From Methylorubrum extorquens (lineage in GTDB: Bacteria; Pseudomonadota; Alphaproteobacteria; Rhizobiales; Beijerinckiaceae), in the NCBI GenBank assembly GCA_019695455.1, contig JAEUAC010000062.1:1-6298 (forward strand): DNA of 6,298 bases. Reading direction: 5' to 3'. Below are positions 1-5,071 of this stretch, piece by piece (position 1 is the stretch's first letter; each line of letters begins with the position of its first letter). The position numbers and the translations under genes are program-made. The notes under the pieces are model-generated. The model did no database searches. It was not told where the DNA came from and worked only from the letters and a program-made list of their open reading frames with translations.

Positions 1-968
1 TCGAGGAGCGGGCCTTCTTCCGGGATTCCGACCCGTTCGGATTCATCCTGTTCCGCCGCAACATCGGCTCTCCCGAGGCCGTGCGGGCATTGACGGCGGC
101 CTTGCGCGACTGCGTGGGCCGGACCGACGCGCCCATCCTGATCGACCAGGAGGGCGGGCGGGTGCAGCGCATGGGCCCGCCGCACTGGCCGCGCTACCCC
201 TCCGCCCGCGCCTGCGCGGCGGCGGCGCCCGACCTCGCGGCGCGGCGGTCCCTGGTCCGGGCCGGCGCCCGCCTGATCGCCGAGGACCTGCGGGCGGTGG
301 GGATCGACGTCGATTGCCTGCCCGTCCTCGACGTGCCCGTGCCCGGGGCGCACGACGCGATCGGCGACCGGGCCTACGGCGACGATCCCGAAACGGTCGC
401 GGATCTCGGCCGCGCGGCCGCCGAGGGCCTGCTGGACGGCGGCGTGCTGCCCGTCGTGAAGCACATGCCCGGCCATGGCCGGGCGTCCGTCGACAGCCAC
501 CACGACCTGCCGCGGGTGGCGGCCTCCCTGGACGCGCTGCGCCTGCAAGACTTCGAGCCCTTCCGTCGGCTGCGGGACATGCCGCTCGGCATGAGCGCGC
601 ACGTCGTCTTCGAGGCGATCGACCCTGACCGGCCGGCCACGACCTCGCCTTCCGTCGTCTCGCGGATCATCCGCGGCGAGATCGGCTTCGACGGGCTCCT
701 GTTCACCGACGACGTCTCGATGAAGGCGCTGTCCGGCGGCTTCCGCGACCGCGCCGAGGCCGCGATCGCGGCCGGATGCGACGTCGTCCTGCATTGCAAC
801 GGCGATCTCGCGGAGGCCCGGGAGGTCGCCGCCGGGGTGCCGCGGCTCGCGGGCGATGCGGCGCGCCGGGCCGACACGGCGCTCGCCCGCATCGCGGCGA
901 CGCCTCCCGGCATCGACCTTGTGGATCTCCGGCGCGTCTTCGAGGAGGCGCTTGCCCGCGCCGCCTGA
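1..968 (+). CDS. nagZ: Beta-N-acetylhexosaminidase NagZ (GH3), 5'-truncated by the window
   Basis: Cytoplasmic glycoside hydrolase of family GH3. It removes N-acetylglucosamine from GlcNAc-anhydromuropeptides during peptidoglycan recycling. The reading frame is open from base 3 with no start codon that fits the family N-terminus, so the gene begins upstream; 321 residues are visible before TGA at 966-968. Family motifs appear in order: PFGFILFRRNI (36-68), IDQEGGRVQRM (about 141-173), KHMPGHG (459-479), VDSHHDLP (489-512) with the Asp-Ser-His that supplies the catalytic Asp-His dyad in this family, and FTDDVSMKAL (702-731) containing the nucleophile region. All key residues look intact. The GTG at 81 is internal, because conserved sequence lies upstream of it. 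It is followed by scpA and scpB, an order common in alphaproteobacteria. NagZ links wall recycling to AmpR/AmpC induction in some bacteria, but nothing here shows that. Identification is firm; only the start is missing. Confidence 0.95.
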   Translation, partial: EERAFFRDSDPFGFILFRRNIGSPEAVRALTAALRDCVGRTDAPILIDQEGGRVQRMGPPHWPRYPSARACAAAAPDLAARRSLVRAGARLIAEDLRAVGIDVDCLPVLDVPVPGAHDAIGDRAYGDDPETVADLGRAAAEGLLDGGVLPVVKHMPGHGRASVDSHHDLPRVAASLDALRLQDFEPFRRLRDMPLGMSAHVVFEAIDPDRPATTSPSVVSRIIRGEIGFDGLLFTDDVSMKALSGGFRDRAEAAIAAGCDVVLHCNGDLAEAREVAAGVPRLAGDAARRADTALARIAATPPGIDLVDLRRVFEEALARAA

Positions 969-1003
969 GGCCGCGAGTCTCGGCATCCGCGAATCGGCGC
1001 GTG

Positions 1004-1017
1004 CCGCCTCCGGGCGG
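1004..1017 (+). other. Small hairpin just upstream of the scpA ribosome binding site
   Basis: A perfect 5-bp GC stem (CCGCC at 1004-1008 with GGCGG at 1013-1017) closes a TCCG loop in the nagZ-scpA spacer, 15 nt before the scpA ATG. No T-run follows, so it is not a standard intrinsic terminator. It may affect mRNA stability or be chance in GC-rich DNA. Confidence 0.3.
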
Positions 1018-1031
1018 ATCGGGTGGAGTGC

Positions 1032-1820
1032 ATGGCGGGCGGATACGCCTCGGACGGGGAGGACGGGCTGCGGGACGGCGATCCGGCCCTGGTCGTCGAC
1101 GTCGTCGGCTTCGAGGGGCCGCTCGACCTCCTGCTCGACCTCGCCCGCCGCCAGAAGGTGGACCTGCACGAGATCTCGGTCCTGGCGCTCGTCGACCAGT
1201 ACCTCGCCTTCATCGAGCACGCGCGGGCGCTGCGGCTCGAACTCGCCGCCGACTACCTCGTCATGGCGGCCTGGCTCGCCTACCTGAAGTCGCGGCTGCT
1301 CCTGCCGGCCCCGCCGAAGGGCGAGGAGCCGAGCGCGGCGGACCTCGCGGCCGGCCTCGCCCATCGCCTGCGCCGGCTCGAGGCGATCCGGGCGGCGGCG
1401 CGGCTGCTCGAGGCGCGCGAGCGGCTCGGCCGCGACGTGTTCGGGCGGGGCCACGAGCCGCCGCTGCCGCGCGGCGAGCCGGTCTTCGAGGCGTCGATCT
1501 TCGACCTCCTCTCCGCCTATGCCCGCCAGCGCCAGAAGACGGCGCGCAGCCACGTCGTCGTCGCGCGCCGGCCCGTCTGGTCGCTGGTGGACGCCCGCGA
1601 GGCGGTGGAACGGCTCGTCGGCGGCGCGGCCGACTGGGTCACGCTCGATTCGTACCTGCTGCGCTTCATCGTCGAGCCGTCGATGCGGCCGACCGTGATC
1701 GCGTCCGCGCTCTCGGCGGCGCTCGAACTCGTCAAGGACGGCAAGGCGCGGCTCCGGCAGGACGGCGCCTACGCCCCCCTGATGGTCCGGCAGGTCCAGG
1801 CGGAGGCCGCCGCCGCATGA
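1032..1820 (+). CDS. scpA: Segregation and condensation protein A (kleisin ScpA)
   Basis: Kleisin subunit of the SMC-ScpA-ScpB condensin. It bridges the SMC heads and binds ScpB dimers, organising the nucleoid for chromosome segregation. From the ATG at 1032 the protein has 262 residues. The hallmark N-terminus is clear: FEGPLDLLL at residues 27-35, then KVDLHEISVLALVDQYL (43-59), and the helical SMC-neck-binding segment AADYLVMAAWLAYLKSRLL (73-91). A charged middle linker follows, then a C-terminal winged-helix-like part (about 180-250). I chose ATG 1032 over the in-frame GTG at 1023, which adds three residues; GGTGGAG (1022-1028) lies close upstream and would partly overlap the GTG start. 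The stop TGA (1818-1820) overlaps the scpB ATG, implying translational coupling and balanced synthesis of the two partners. Length and sequence are normal for the family. Confidence 0.95.
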   Translation: MAGGYASDGEDGLRDGDPALVVDVVGFEGPLDLLLDLARRQKVDLHEISVLALVDQYLAFIEHARALRLELAADYLVMAAWLAYLKSRLLLPAPPKGEEPSAADLAAGLAHRLRRLEAIRAAARLLEARERLGRDVFGRGHEPPLPRGEPVFEASIFDLLSAYARQRQKTARSHVVVARRPVWSLVDAREAVERLVGGAADWVTLDSYLLRFIVEPSMRPTVIASALSAALELVKDGKARLRQDGAYAPLMVRQVQAEAAAA

Positions 1821-2509
1821 CGACCCGGCCCGTCCTGTCGCTCGCCATCGACAACGACGCGGCCGATGCCGCCGGCCACGCGGAGGCCGTGCGCCTCGCG
1901 GAGGCGCTGATCTTCGCGGCGTCCGCCCCCATGACGGAGGCGGACCTCGCGGCCCGCCTGCCCCGCGCGGCGCGGCTCGACGCCGTGATGGCGGATCTCG
2001 GCCGCCTCTATGCCGGCCGGGGCATCCGGCCCGTGCGGGTCGCGGGCGGCTGGGCCTTCCGAACCGCGCCGGACCTCGCCTGGGCGCTCGCGCCCGAGAC
2101 CGAGCCGCAGAAGCTGTCCAGGGCGGCGCTCGAGGTGCTGGCGATCATCGCCTACCACCAGCCCGCGACGCGCGCCGAGATCGAGGAGATCCGCGGCGTC
2201 TCCACCTCGAAGGGGACGCTCGACGCCCTGCTGGAGACGCGCTGGATCCGCATGCGGGGCCGGCGGAAGGCGCCGGGCCGTCCCGTCACCTTCGGGACGA
2301 CGCCCGCCTTCCTGGCCCATTTCGGCCTCGAGGCGATCACGGACCTGCCGGGGCTGGACGAGCTGAAGGGCCTCGGCTTCGTCGAGGGCCGGTTCCCGGC
2401 GGACCTCGACATGCCGATCCCGAACGACGGCGACGCGCTCACGGAGAGCGAGGACCCGCTGGATCCCGACACGATGTCGTTCGTCGCCACCGGCGACGAC
2501 GAGGCGTGA
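1817..2509 (+). CDS. scpB: Segregation and condensation protein B (ScpB)
   Basis: Dimeric winged-helix partner of ScpA in the SMC condensin complex on the nucleoid. It has 230 residues. The first winged helix spans about residues 26-85 (RLAEALIFAASAPMTEADL at 26-44). The second spans about 100-175 and carries the signature AIIAYHQPATRAEIEEIRG (109-127), followed by STSKGTLDALLETRWIRMRG. The last 35 or so residues are acidic and probably disordered, as often seen in alphaproteobacterial ScpB. The start ATG at 1817 sits in an ATGA overlap with the scpA stop, so the gene is probably translated by ribosomes that finish scpA. The frame is open for a further 1 kb upstream inside scpA and nagZ, but that is a high-GC artefact. 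In many alphaproteobacteria tatABC follows this gene; here a convergent, unrelated gene follows instead. Confidence 0.95.
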   Translation: MTTRPVLSLAIDNDAADAAGHAEAVRLAEALIFAASAPMTEADLAARLPRAARLDAVMADLGRLYAGRGIRPVRVAGGWAFRTAPDLAWALAPETEPQKLSRAALEVLAIIAYHQPATRAEIEEIRGVSTSKGTLDALLETRWIRMRGRRKAPGRPVTFGTTPAFLAHFGLEAITDLPGLDELKGLGFVEGRFPADLDMPIPNDGDALTESEDPLDPDTMSFVATGDDEA

Positions 2510-2518
2510 CGGCCGGCC

Positions 2519-2536
2519 GGGGCCCCGCGGGGCCTC
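2519..2536. terminator. Perfect GC palindrome between the convergent scpB and bcsS-like genes
   Basis: GGCCCCGCGGGGCC (2521-2534) is a perfect 14-bp palindrome, and a G-C pair (2519-2536) with a G-T pair (2520-2535) can extend it. It fills the 25-bp gap between two convergent stop codons, where a bidirectional terminator is expected. It lacks a T-tract on either side, so intrinsic termination is uncertain. It may instead work with Rho or protect the 3' ends. Confidence 0.4.
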
Positions 2537-3305
2537 AGAGGCGGAGCCAGGCCGTGGCGCCGAGATACGGGGCCCCGGGCCTCCCGTCGTCCGCCATCGA
2601 CCAGCCGGCCGAGAGGCGGCCCTGGAGGATGCCGGCGCGCAGCCCGGTGAGGTGCGCGCCGACGCGCCATTCCCGGTACGTGTCCGTCACGTAGGTGCCG
2701 ATCTCGGGGCCGAGGAACAGCGTGCGGCCGGTCCGGATGCCGGCGGAGGCGCGGGCCCAGACGCTGCCCCGGGCCGAGCTGACGACGGTGCTCGCCGTGA
2801 CGAGGCTCCAGTCGGTCGGATGGGACCAGAGCTCGCCCTCCGCCCGCAGGCCGTAGCGCGGCTTCGAGAATCGCAGGACCCGGCCGGCCACCGTCAATTG
2901 CTCGTGCTGGACCTCGAGCCCGGCCAGCGCCGTCAGGAAGAGGCCCGGCCGATTCCATTGGTGCCCGCCGAGGAGATTCGACTGCGTGGTGAGCCGCCAG
3001 GCCGGCAGGCTCGAGTCGCCGAGGCGCACCCGGTCGGGCGTGAGGCCGAAGCCGCCGGACTCGACGGCGACGAAGCCCGTCCGGTCGAGCGACCCCGAGA
3101 GGGCCTGCTTGGCGCCGCCGCTCGCGAAGACCGAGCGGCCGCCTTCCAGGCTACCGAACAGGACCACGCGCTGGTCTTCGGGGCGGATGAACAAGGATTC
3201 GTCGCGGACCTGGGCCGATCCGGCCCCGAGGGACGCGATCCAGGACACTAGACCGCCCACGCAACGCACTACACCGGACCGCACCACACGCACGCTTCCT
3301 GCCAC
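2535..3305 (-). CDS. BcsS-like exported protein (cellulose biosynthesis protein BcsS family)
   Basis: 256-residue protein resembling the BcsS family, which is common in Methylobacterium, Bradyrhizobium and relatives and named from cellulose-synthesis loci; its biochemical role is not established. The GTG start at 3305-3303 is supported by AGGA (complement of 3313-3316) seven bases upstream. Residues 1-31 look like a Sec signal peptide: Arg-rich start, hydrophobic VGGLVSWIASLGAG, and probable cleavage after GSA at 31. The mature part has alternating strand-like segments rich in Gly and aromatics, suggesting a small beta-barrel in the outer membrane. Family-like stretches include LFGSLEGGRSVFASGGAKQAL (49-69, quoted for position only in part: FGSLEGGRSVFAS), YGLRAEGELWSHPT (151-164), SARGSVWARASAGIR (177-191) and TDTYREWRVGAHLTG (207-221). 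It ends in WLRL rather than the terminal aromatic residue typical of barrel proteins. No bcsA or bcsB is visible, so it is an orphan here. The family call is by recognition, not by search. Confidence 0.72.
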   Translation of the reverse strand: MAGSVRVVRSGVVRCVGGLVSWIASLGAGSAQVRDESLFIRPEDQRVVLFGSLEGGRSVFASGGAKQALSGSLDRTGFVAVESGGFGLTPDRVRLGDSSLPAWRLTTQSNLLGGHQWNRPGLFLTALAGLEVQHEQLTVAGRVLRFSKPRYGLRAEGELWSHPTDWSLVTASTVVSSARGSVWARASAGIRTGRTLFLGPEIGTYVTDTYREWRVGAHLTGLRAGILQGRLSAGWSMADDGRPGAPYLGATAWLRL

Positions 3306-3366
3306 GGCACGATCCTAGAGCCATGTCGGGCCGCGATCCAAGCGCCGAACGAGGCCGTCGACGTTG

Positions 3367-3372
3367 TTTATA
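3367..3372 (-). promoter_or_regulatory. Candidate -10 element for the bcsS-like gene
   Basis: Read on the - strand this is TATAAA, within the only AT-rich patch (3361-3373) of the divergent spacer. It would place transcription start near 3360, giving a leader of roughly 55 nt before the GTG. No good -35 hexamer stands 16-18 bp upstream, so the call is weak. An activator could compensate. Confidence 0.35.
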
Positions 3373-3419
3373 CGCAGCGTGTTCGCTTGAGGAGCTTCCC
3401 CGCCGGGTCGAACCCTGCG

Positions 3420-3450
3420 GACTGGCACTCGCATTCGCGCGGTGCCAGTC
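3420..3450. repeat. 9-bp perfect inverted repeat upstream of usg
   Basis: GACTGGCAC (3420-3428) and GTGCCAGTC (3442-3450) are exact reverse complements separated by 13 bp. The centre-to-centre distance is 22 bp, about two helical turns, which fits a dimeric DNA-binding protein. It could equally form a hairpin in an mRNA running into usg. The right arm overlaps the tandem repeat at 3445-3464. Confidence 0.6.
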
Positions 3451-3464
3451 GTGCCCAGTCGTGC
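3445..3464 (+). repeat. Tandem 10-bp direct repeat (CCAGTCGTGC, two copies)
   Basis: CCAGTCGTGC occurs at 3445-3454 and again immediately at 3455-3464. The first copy overlaps the right arm of the inverted repeat, so most of that arm (CCAGTC) is doubled. It looks like a slippage duplication, or two adjacent half-sites one helical turn apart. Confidence 0.6.
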
Positions 3465-3541
3465 GGCGATGGCGCCAAGCTTTCATCTTGCCGCTTCGCC
3501 GGGGCTCGGTGAAGATGTCGGGGTGCGACAGGCGAATCGTG

Positions 3542-3547
3542 AGGAGG
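3542..3547 (+). promoter_or_regulatory. Strong ribosome binding site that sets the usg start
   Basis: AGGAGG, a full Shine-Dalgarno match, lies five bases before the ATG at 3553. It decides for this start over longer in-frame openings beginning at 3442, whose extra residues are not conserved-looking. Confidence 0.8.
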
Positions 3548-3552
3548 GATGC

Positions 3553-3822
3553 ATGGTCTCTGACGATTTCATCCGGCAGATCGAGGGCTACGGCCTGACG
3601 ACCGCCACGATCCTCTACGGAATGCCGGACCATCCCTCGCTGCTGCAGAGCTACATCTGGCAGCAATACGATCTCGCCCCGGCCTTCCCGGTGCTGACGC
3701 GCTTCCTGGACTTTTGGAAGCGGGAGATCGAGGGGCGGCTGCATTCGGTGAAGGTGGCCCATTGCGGCCTGATCCGGCCGGCCGAGTTCCGGCACGTGAA
3801 CGGCGTCATGACGCTCCAGTGA
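3553..3822 (+). CDS. usg: Usg family protein
   Basis: 89-residue protein of the Usg family, a small conserved family of alphaproteobacteria. It was first noted beside tryptophan genes in Caulobacter and is sometimes annotated as a possible phosphoribosylanthranilate isomerase subunit; its function is unproven. The sequence matches the family throughout: GYGLTTATILYGMPDHP (12-28), LLQSYIWQQYDLAPAFP (30-46), LTRFLDFWKREIEGRLHSV (48-66) and LIRPAEFRHVNGVMTL (73-88). No signal peptide or membrane segment is seen, so it is probably cytoplasmic. The start is fixed by AGGAGG five bases upstream. No trp gene is visible in the window: it stands alone between the divergent bcsS-like gene and the rpsM promoter. 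Its stop is 44 bp before the rpsM -35 box. Recognition of the family is confident; any function is not. Confidence 0.88.
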   Translation: MVSDDFIRQIEGYGLTTATILYGMPDHPSLLQSYIWQQYDLAPAFPVLTRFLDFWKREIEGRLHSVKVAHCGLIRPAEFRHVNGVMTLQ

Positions 3823-3866
3823 GGGGCGGCGCGGCCGGGTGCGGGGCGGGTTTCGGGGCCCGATCG

Positions 3867-3895
3867 TTGACAAGGCCGCGAGGCAGCGCTAGAGG
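3867..3895 (+). promoter_or_regulatory. Sigma-70-type promoter of the rpsM operon
   Basis: A perfect -35 hexamer TTGACA (3867-3872) is followed by a 17-bp spacer and a -10-like TAGAGG (3890-3895). TAGA-type -10 elements behind TTGACA are common at strong alphaproteobacterial promoters. Transcription would start near 3902, leaving a leader of about 138 nt before rpsM. The presence of a dedicated promoter fits the absence of secY-adk upstream. Confidence 0.65.
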
Positions 3896-3926
3896 CCGGC
3901 CGTCAATCGAGATGGGTGAGTGACGC

Positions 3927-3952
3927 GCGGTTCCTTTTCGGAGGAATGCCGC
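3927..3952 (+). other. Leader hairpin of the rpsM transcript
   Basis: GCGG plus TTCCT (3927-3935) pairs with AGGAA and, after a two-base TG bulge, CCGC (3942-3946, 3949-3952), giving a 9-bp stem that buries a GGAGGA. A second TCCTTTT copy at 3958-3964 could pair with the same AGGA, so an alternative fold exists. A further perfect 5-bp hairpin (CGCGA/TCGCG, loop GGCG) lies at 3981-3994. The fold is read by eye. Confidence 0.4.
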
Positions 3953-4039
3953 TGCAGTCCTTTTGTCGATGACGTGGCGCCGCGAGGCGTCGCGAAGGAC
4001 AGGCGAGCGTCGGTGCGCCCGGCGCGGGGAGAGGCATAA

Positions 4040-4408
<369 letters not shown>

Positions 4409-4587
4409 GATCGGCCCGCCTCGCGGGCTGACCTCCGCCTCGGGATTGCCCCGGGGACCCCGACCCGGTCCCGCGCCGGGATCGGGCGCCGAACGCGGTT
4501 CGGCATCACGCGCCCGGCGAGCCGGGCTGAGCACCTCCGTCCCGAGCGCCTGGCATCACGGGCGCGCCTGAAGGATCGAAACGAGAC
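4409..4587 (+). other. Long structured rpsM-rpsK spacer
   Basis: A 179-nt spacer, long for adjacent ribosomal protein genes, with no plausible gene. It holds four short hairpins: 4414-4428, 4454-4472 (GGGACC/GGTCCC, 7-nt loop), 4488-4504 (GCCGAAC/GTTCGGC, GCG loop) and 4512-4527 (GCCCGG/CCGGGC, CGAG loop). A 9-bp direct repeat, GGCATCACG, occurs at 4502-4510 and 4552-4560. I see no convincing sigma-70 promoter in it. Confidence 0.55.
4411..4431 (+). other. Hairpin directly after rpsM
   Basis: GCCCGC (4414-4419) and GCGGGC (4423-4428) form a perfect 6-bp stem with a CTC loop, starting six bases after the rpsM stop. Flanking T-A, C-G and G-T pairs extend it to nine. No T-run follows, so it more likely protects or processes the 3' end of rpsM than terminates. 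Confidence 0.45.
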
Positions 4588-4977
4588 ATGGCCAAGGAAG
4601 CAACGCGCGTCCGCCGTCGCGAACGCAAGAACATCGTGTCGGGCGTCGCCCACGTGCACGCCTCGTTCAACAACACGCTGATCACCATCACGGACGCCCA
4701 GGGCAACACGATCTCGTGGTCGTCGGCCGGCTCCATGGGCTTCAAGGGCTCGCGGAAGTCGACGCCCTACGCCGCCCAGGTCGCGGCCGAGGACGCGGCC
4801 CGCAAGGCGACCGAGCACGGCATGCGGACCCTCGAGGTCGAGGTGTCGGGCCCCGGCTCCGGCCGCGAATCGGCGCTCCGCGCGCTGCAGGCCACGGGCT
4901 TCACGGTCACGTCCATCCGCGACGTCACGCCGATCCCGCACAACGGCTGCCGGCCGCGCAAGCGCCGCCGCGTGTGA
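4588..4977 (+). CDS. rpsK: 30S ribosomal protein S11
   Basis: 129-residue protein of the 30S platform that binds 16S rRNA and S18/S21 near the mRNA exit. Its sequence is canonical: RERKNIVSGVAHVHASFNNT (11-30), ITITDAQGNTISWSSAG (32-48), MGFKGSRKSTPYAAQVAAED (50-69) and the invariant C-terminal PHNGCRPRKRRRV (117-129). It begins at ATG 4588; AAGGA (4571-4575) is the best ribosome binding site but is 12 bases away, a long spacing, so translation may rely on context or on ribosomes arriving from rpsM. It lies between rpsM and rpoA with spacers of 179 and 94 nt, longer than in compact alpha operons. Confidence 0.98.
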   Translation: MAKEATRVRRRERKNIVSGVAHVHASFNNTLITITDAQGNTISWSSAGSMGFKGSRKSTPYAAQVAAEDAARKATEHGMRTLEVEVSGPGSGRESALRALQATGFTVTSIRDVTPIPHNGCRPRKRRRV

Positions 4978-4980
4978 CCC

Positions 4981-5002
4981 GCGGGAGCGAGACCGCTCCC
5001 GC
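4981..5002 (+). other. Strong hairpin in the rpsK-rpoA spacer
   Basis: GCGGGAGCG (4981-4989) pairs perfectly with CGCTCCCGC (4994-5002) around an AGAC loop: nine unbroken, mostly G-C pairs, three bases after the rpsK stop. No T-run follows, so rpoA is presumably read through. It could stabilise the upstream mRNA or attenuate rpoA. Confidence 0.55.
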
Positions 5003-5017
5003 ACCCGACCGAATTCG

Positions 5018-5047
5018 GCGAGGCCGGCGACCCGCGCCGGGCCTCGC
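5018..5047 (+). other. Second hairpin upstream of rpoA
   Basis: GCGAGGCC (5018-5025) pairs with GGCCTCGC (5040-5047). Inside, GGCG (5026-5029) pairs with CGCC (5035-5038), leaving one bulged G (5039) and a 5-nt loop. It ends 13 bases before the rpoA ribosome binding site (GAGG, 5061-5064), so it could influence initiation without covering that site. Confidence 0.5.
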
Positions 5048-5071
5048 GCTCGTCGTCCGAGAGGTACCGCC

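Larger units (their letters stand above)
3306..3552. other. Divergent intergenic region between bcsS-like gene and usg
   Basis: A 247-bp non-coding stretch holding the start regions of two divergent genes. It contains the bcsS ribosome binding site (3313-3316), the AT-rich patch, a 9-bp inverted repeat, an overlapping tandem 10-bp duplication and the usg ribosome binding site. Open frames crossing it do not resemble proteins. I see no clear sigma-70 promoter for usg; TTGCCG (3488-3493) with GAAGAT 17 bp later is a poor match. Confidence 0.6.

Noticed and set aside
776..1816. Upstream in-frame extension of scpB, giving a 577-codon frame
   Set aside because: The extension is Arg/Gly/Pro-rich and runs through nagZ and scpA; ScpB homology begins only after the ATG at 1817.
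2152..2958. Open frame on the - strand overlapping scpB and the bcsS-like gene
   Set aside because: It shares no frame with either gene, has low-complexity composition and overlaps better-supported genes.
3405..3415. GGGTCGAACCC, resembling a tRNA T-arm
   Set aside because: The loop is too short, and no acceptor, D or anticodon arm or 3' partner is found nearby.
3423..3438. TGGCAC followed by TTCGC, resembling a sigma-54 promoter upstream of usg
   Set aside because: The GC dinucleotide is 11 rather than 10 bases after GG, and the -12 half is TTCG rather than TTGC.
3946..3972. Eight-codon leader peptide frame (MPLQSFCR) before rpsM
   Set aside because: The Shine-Dalgarno-like sequence is one base from the ATG, too close for efficient initiation, and the codons show no amino-acid-sensing run; kept only as part of the leader finding.
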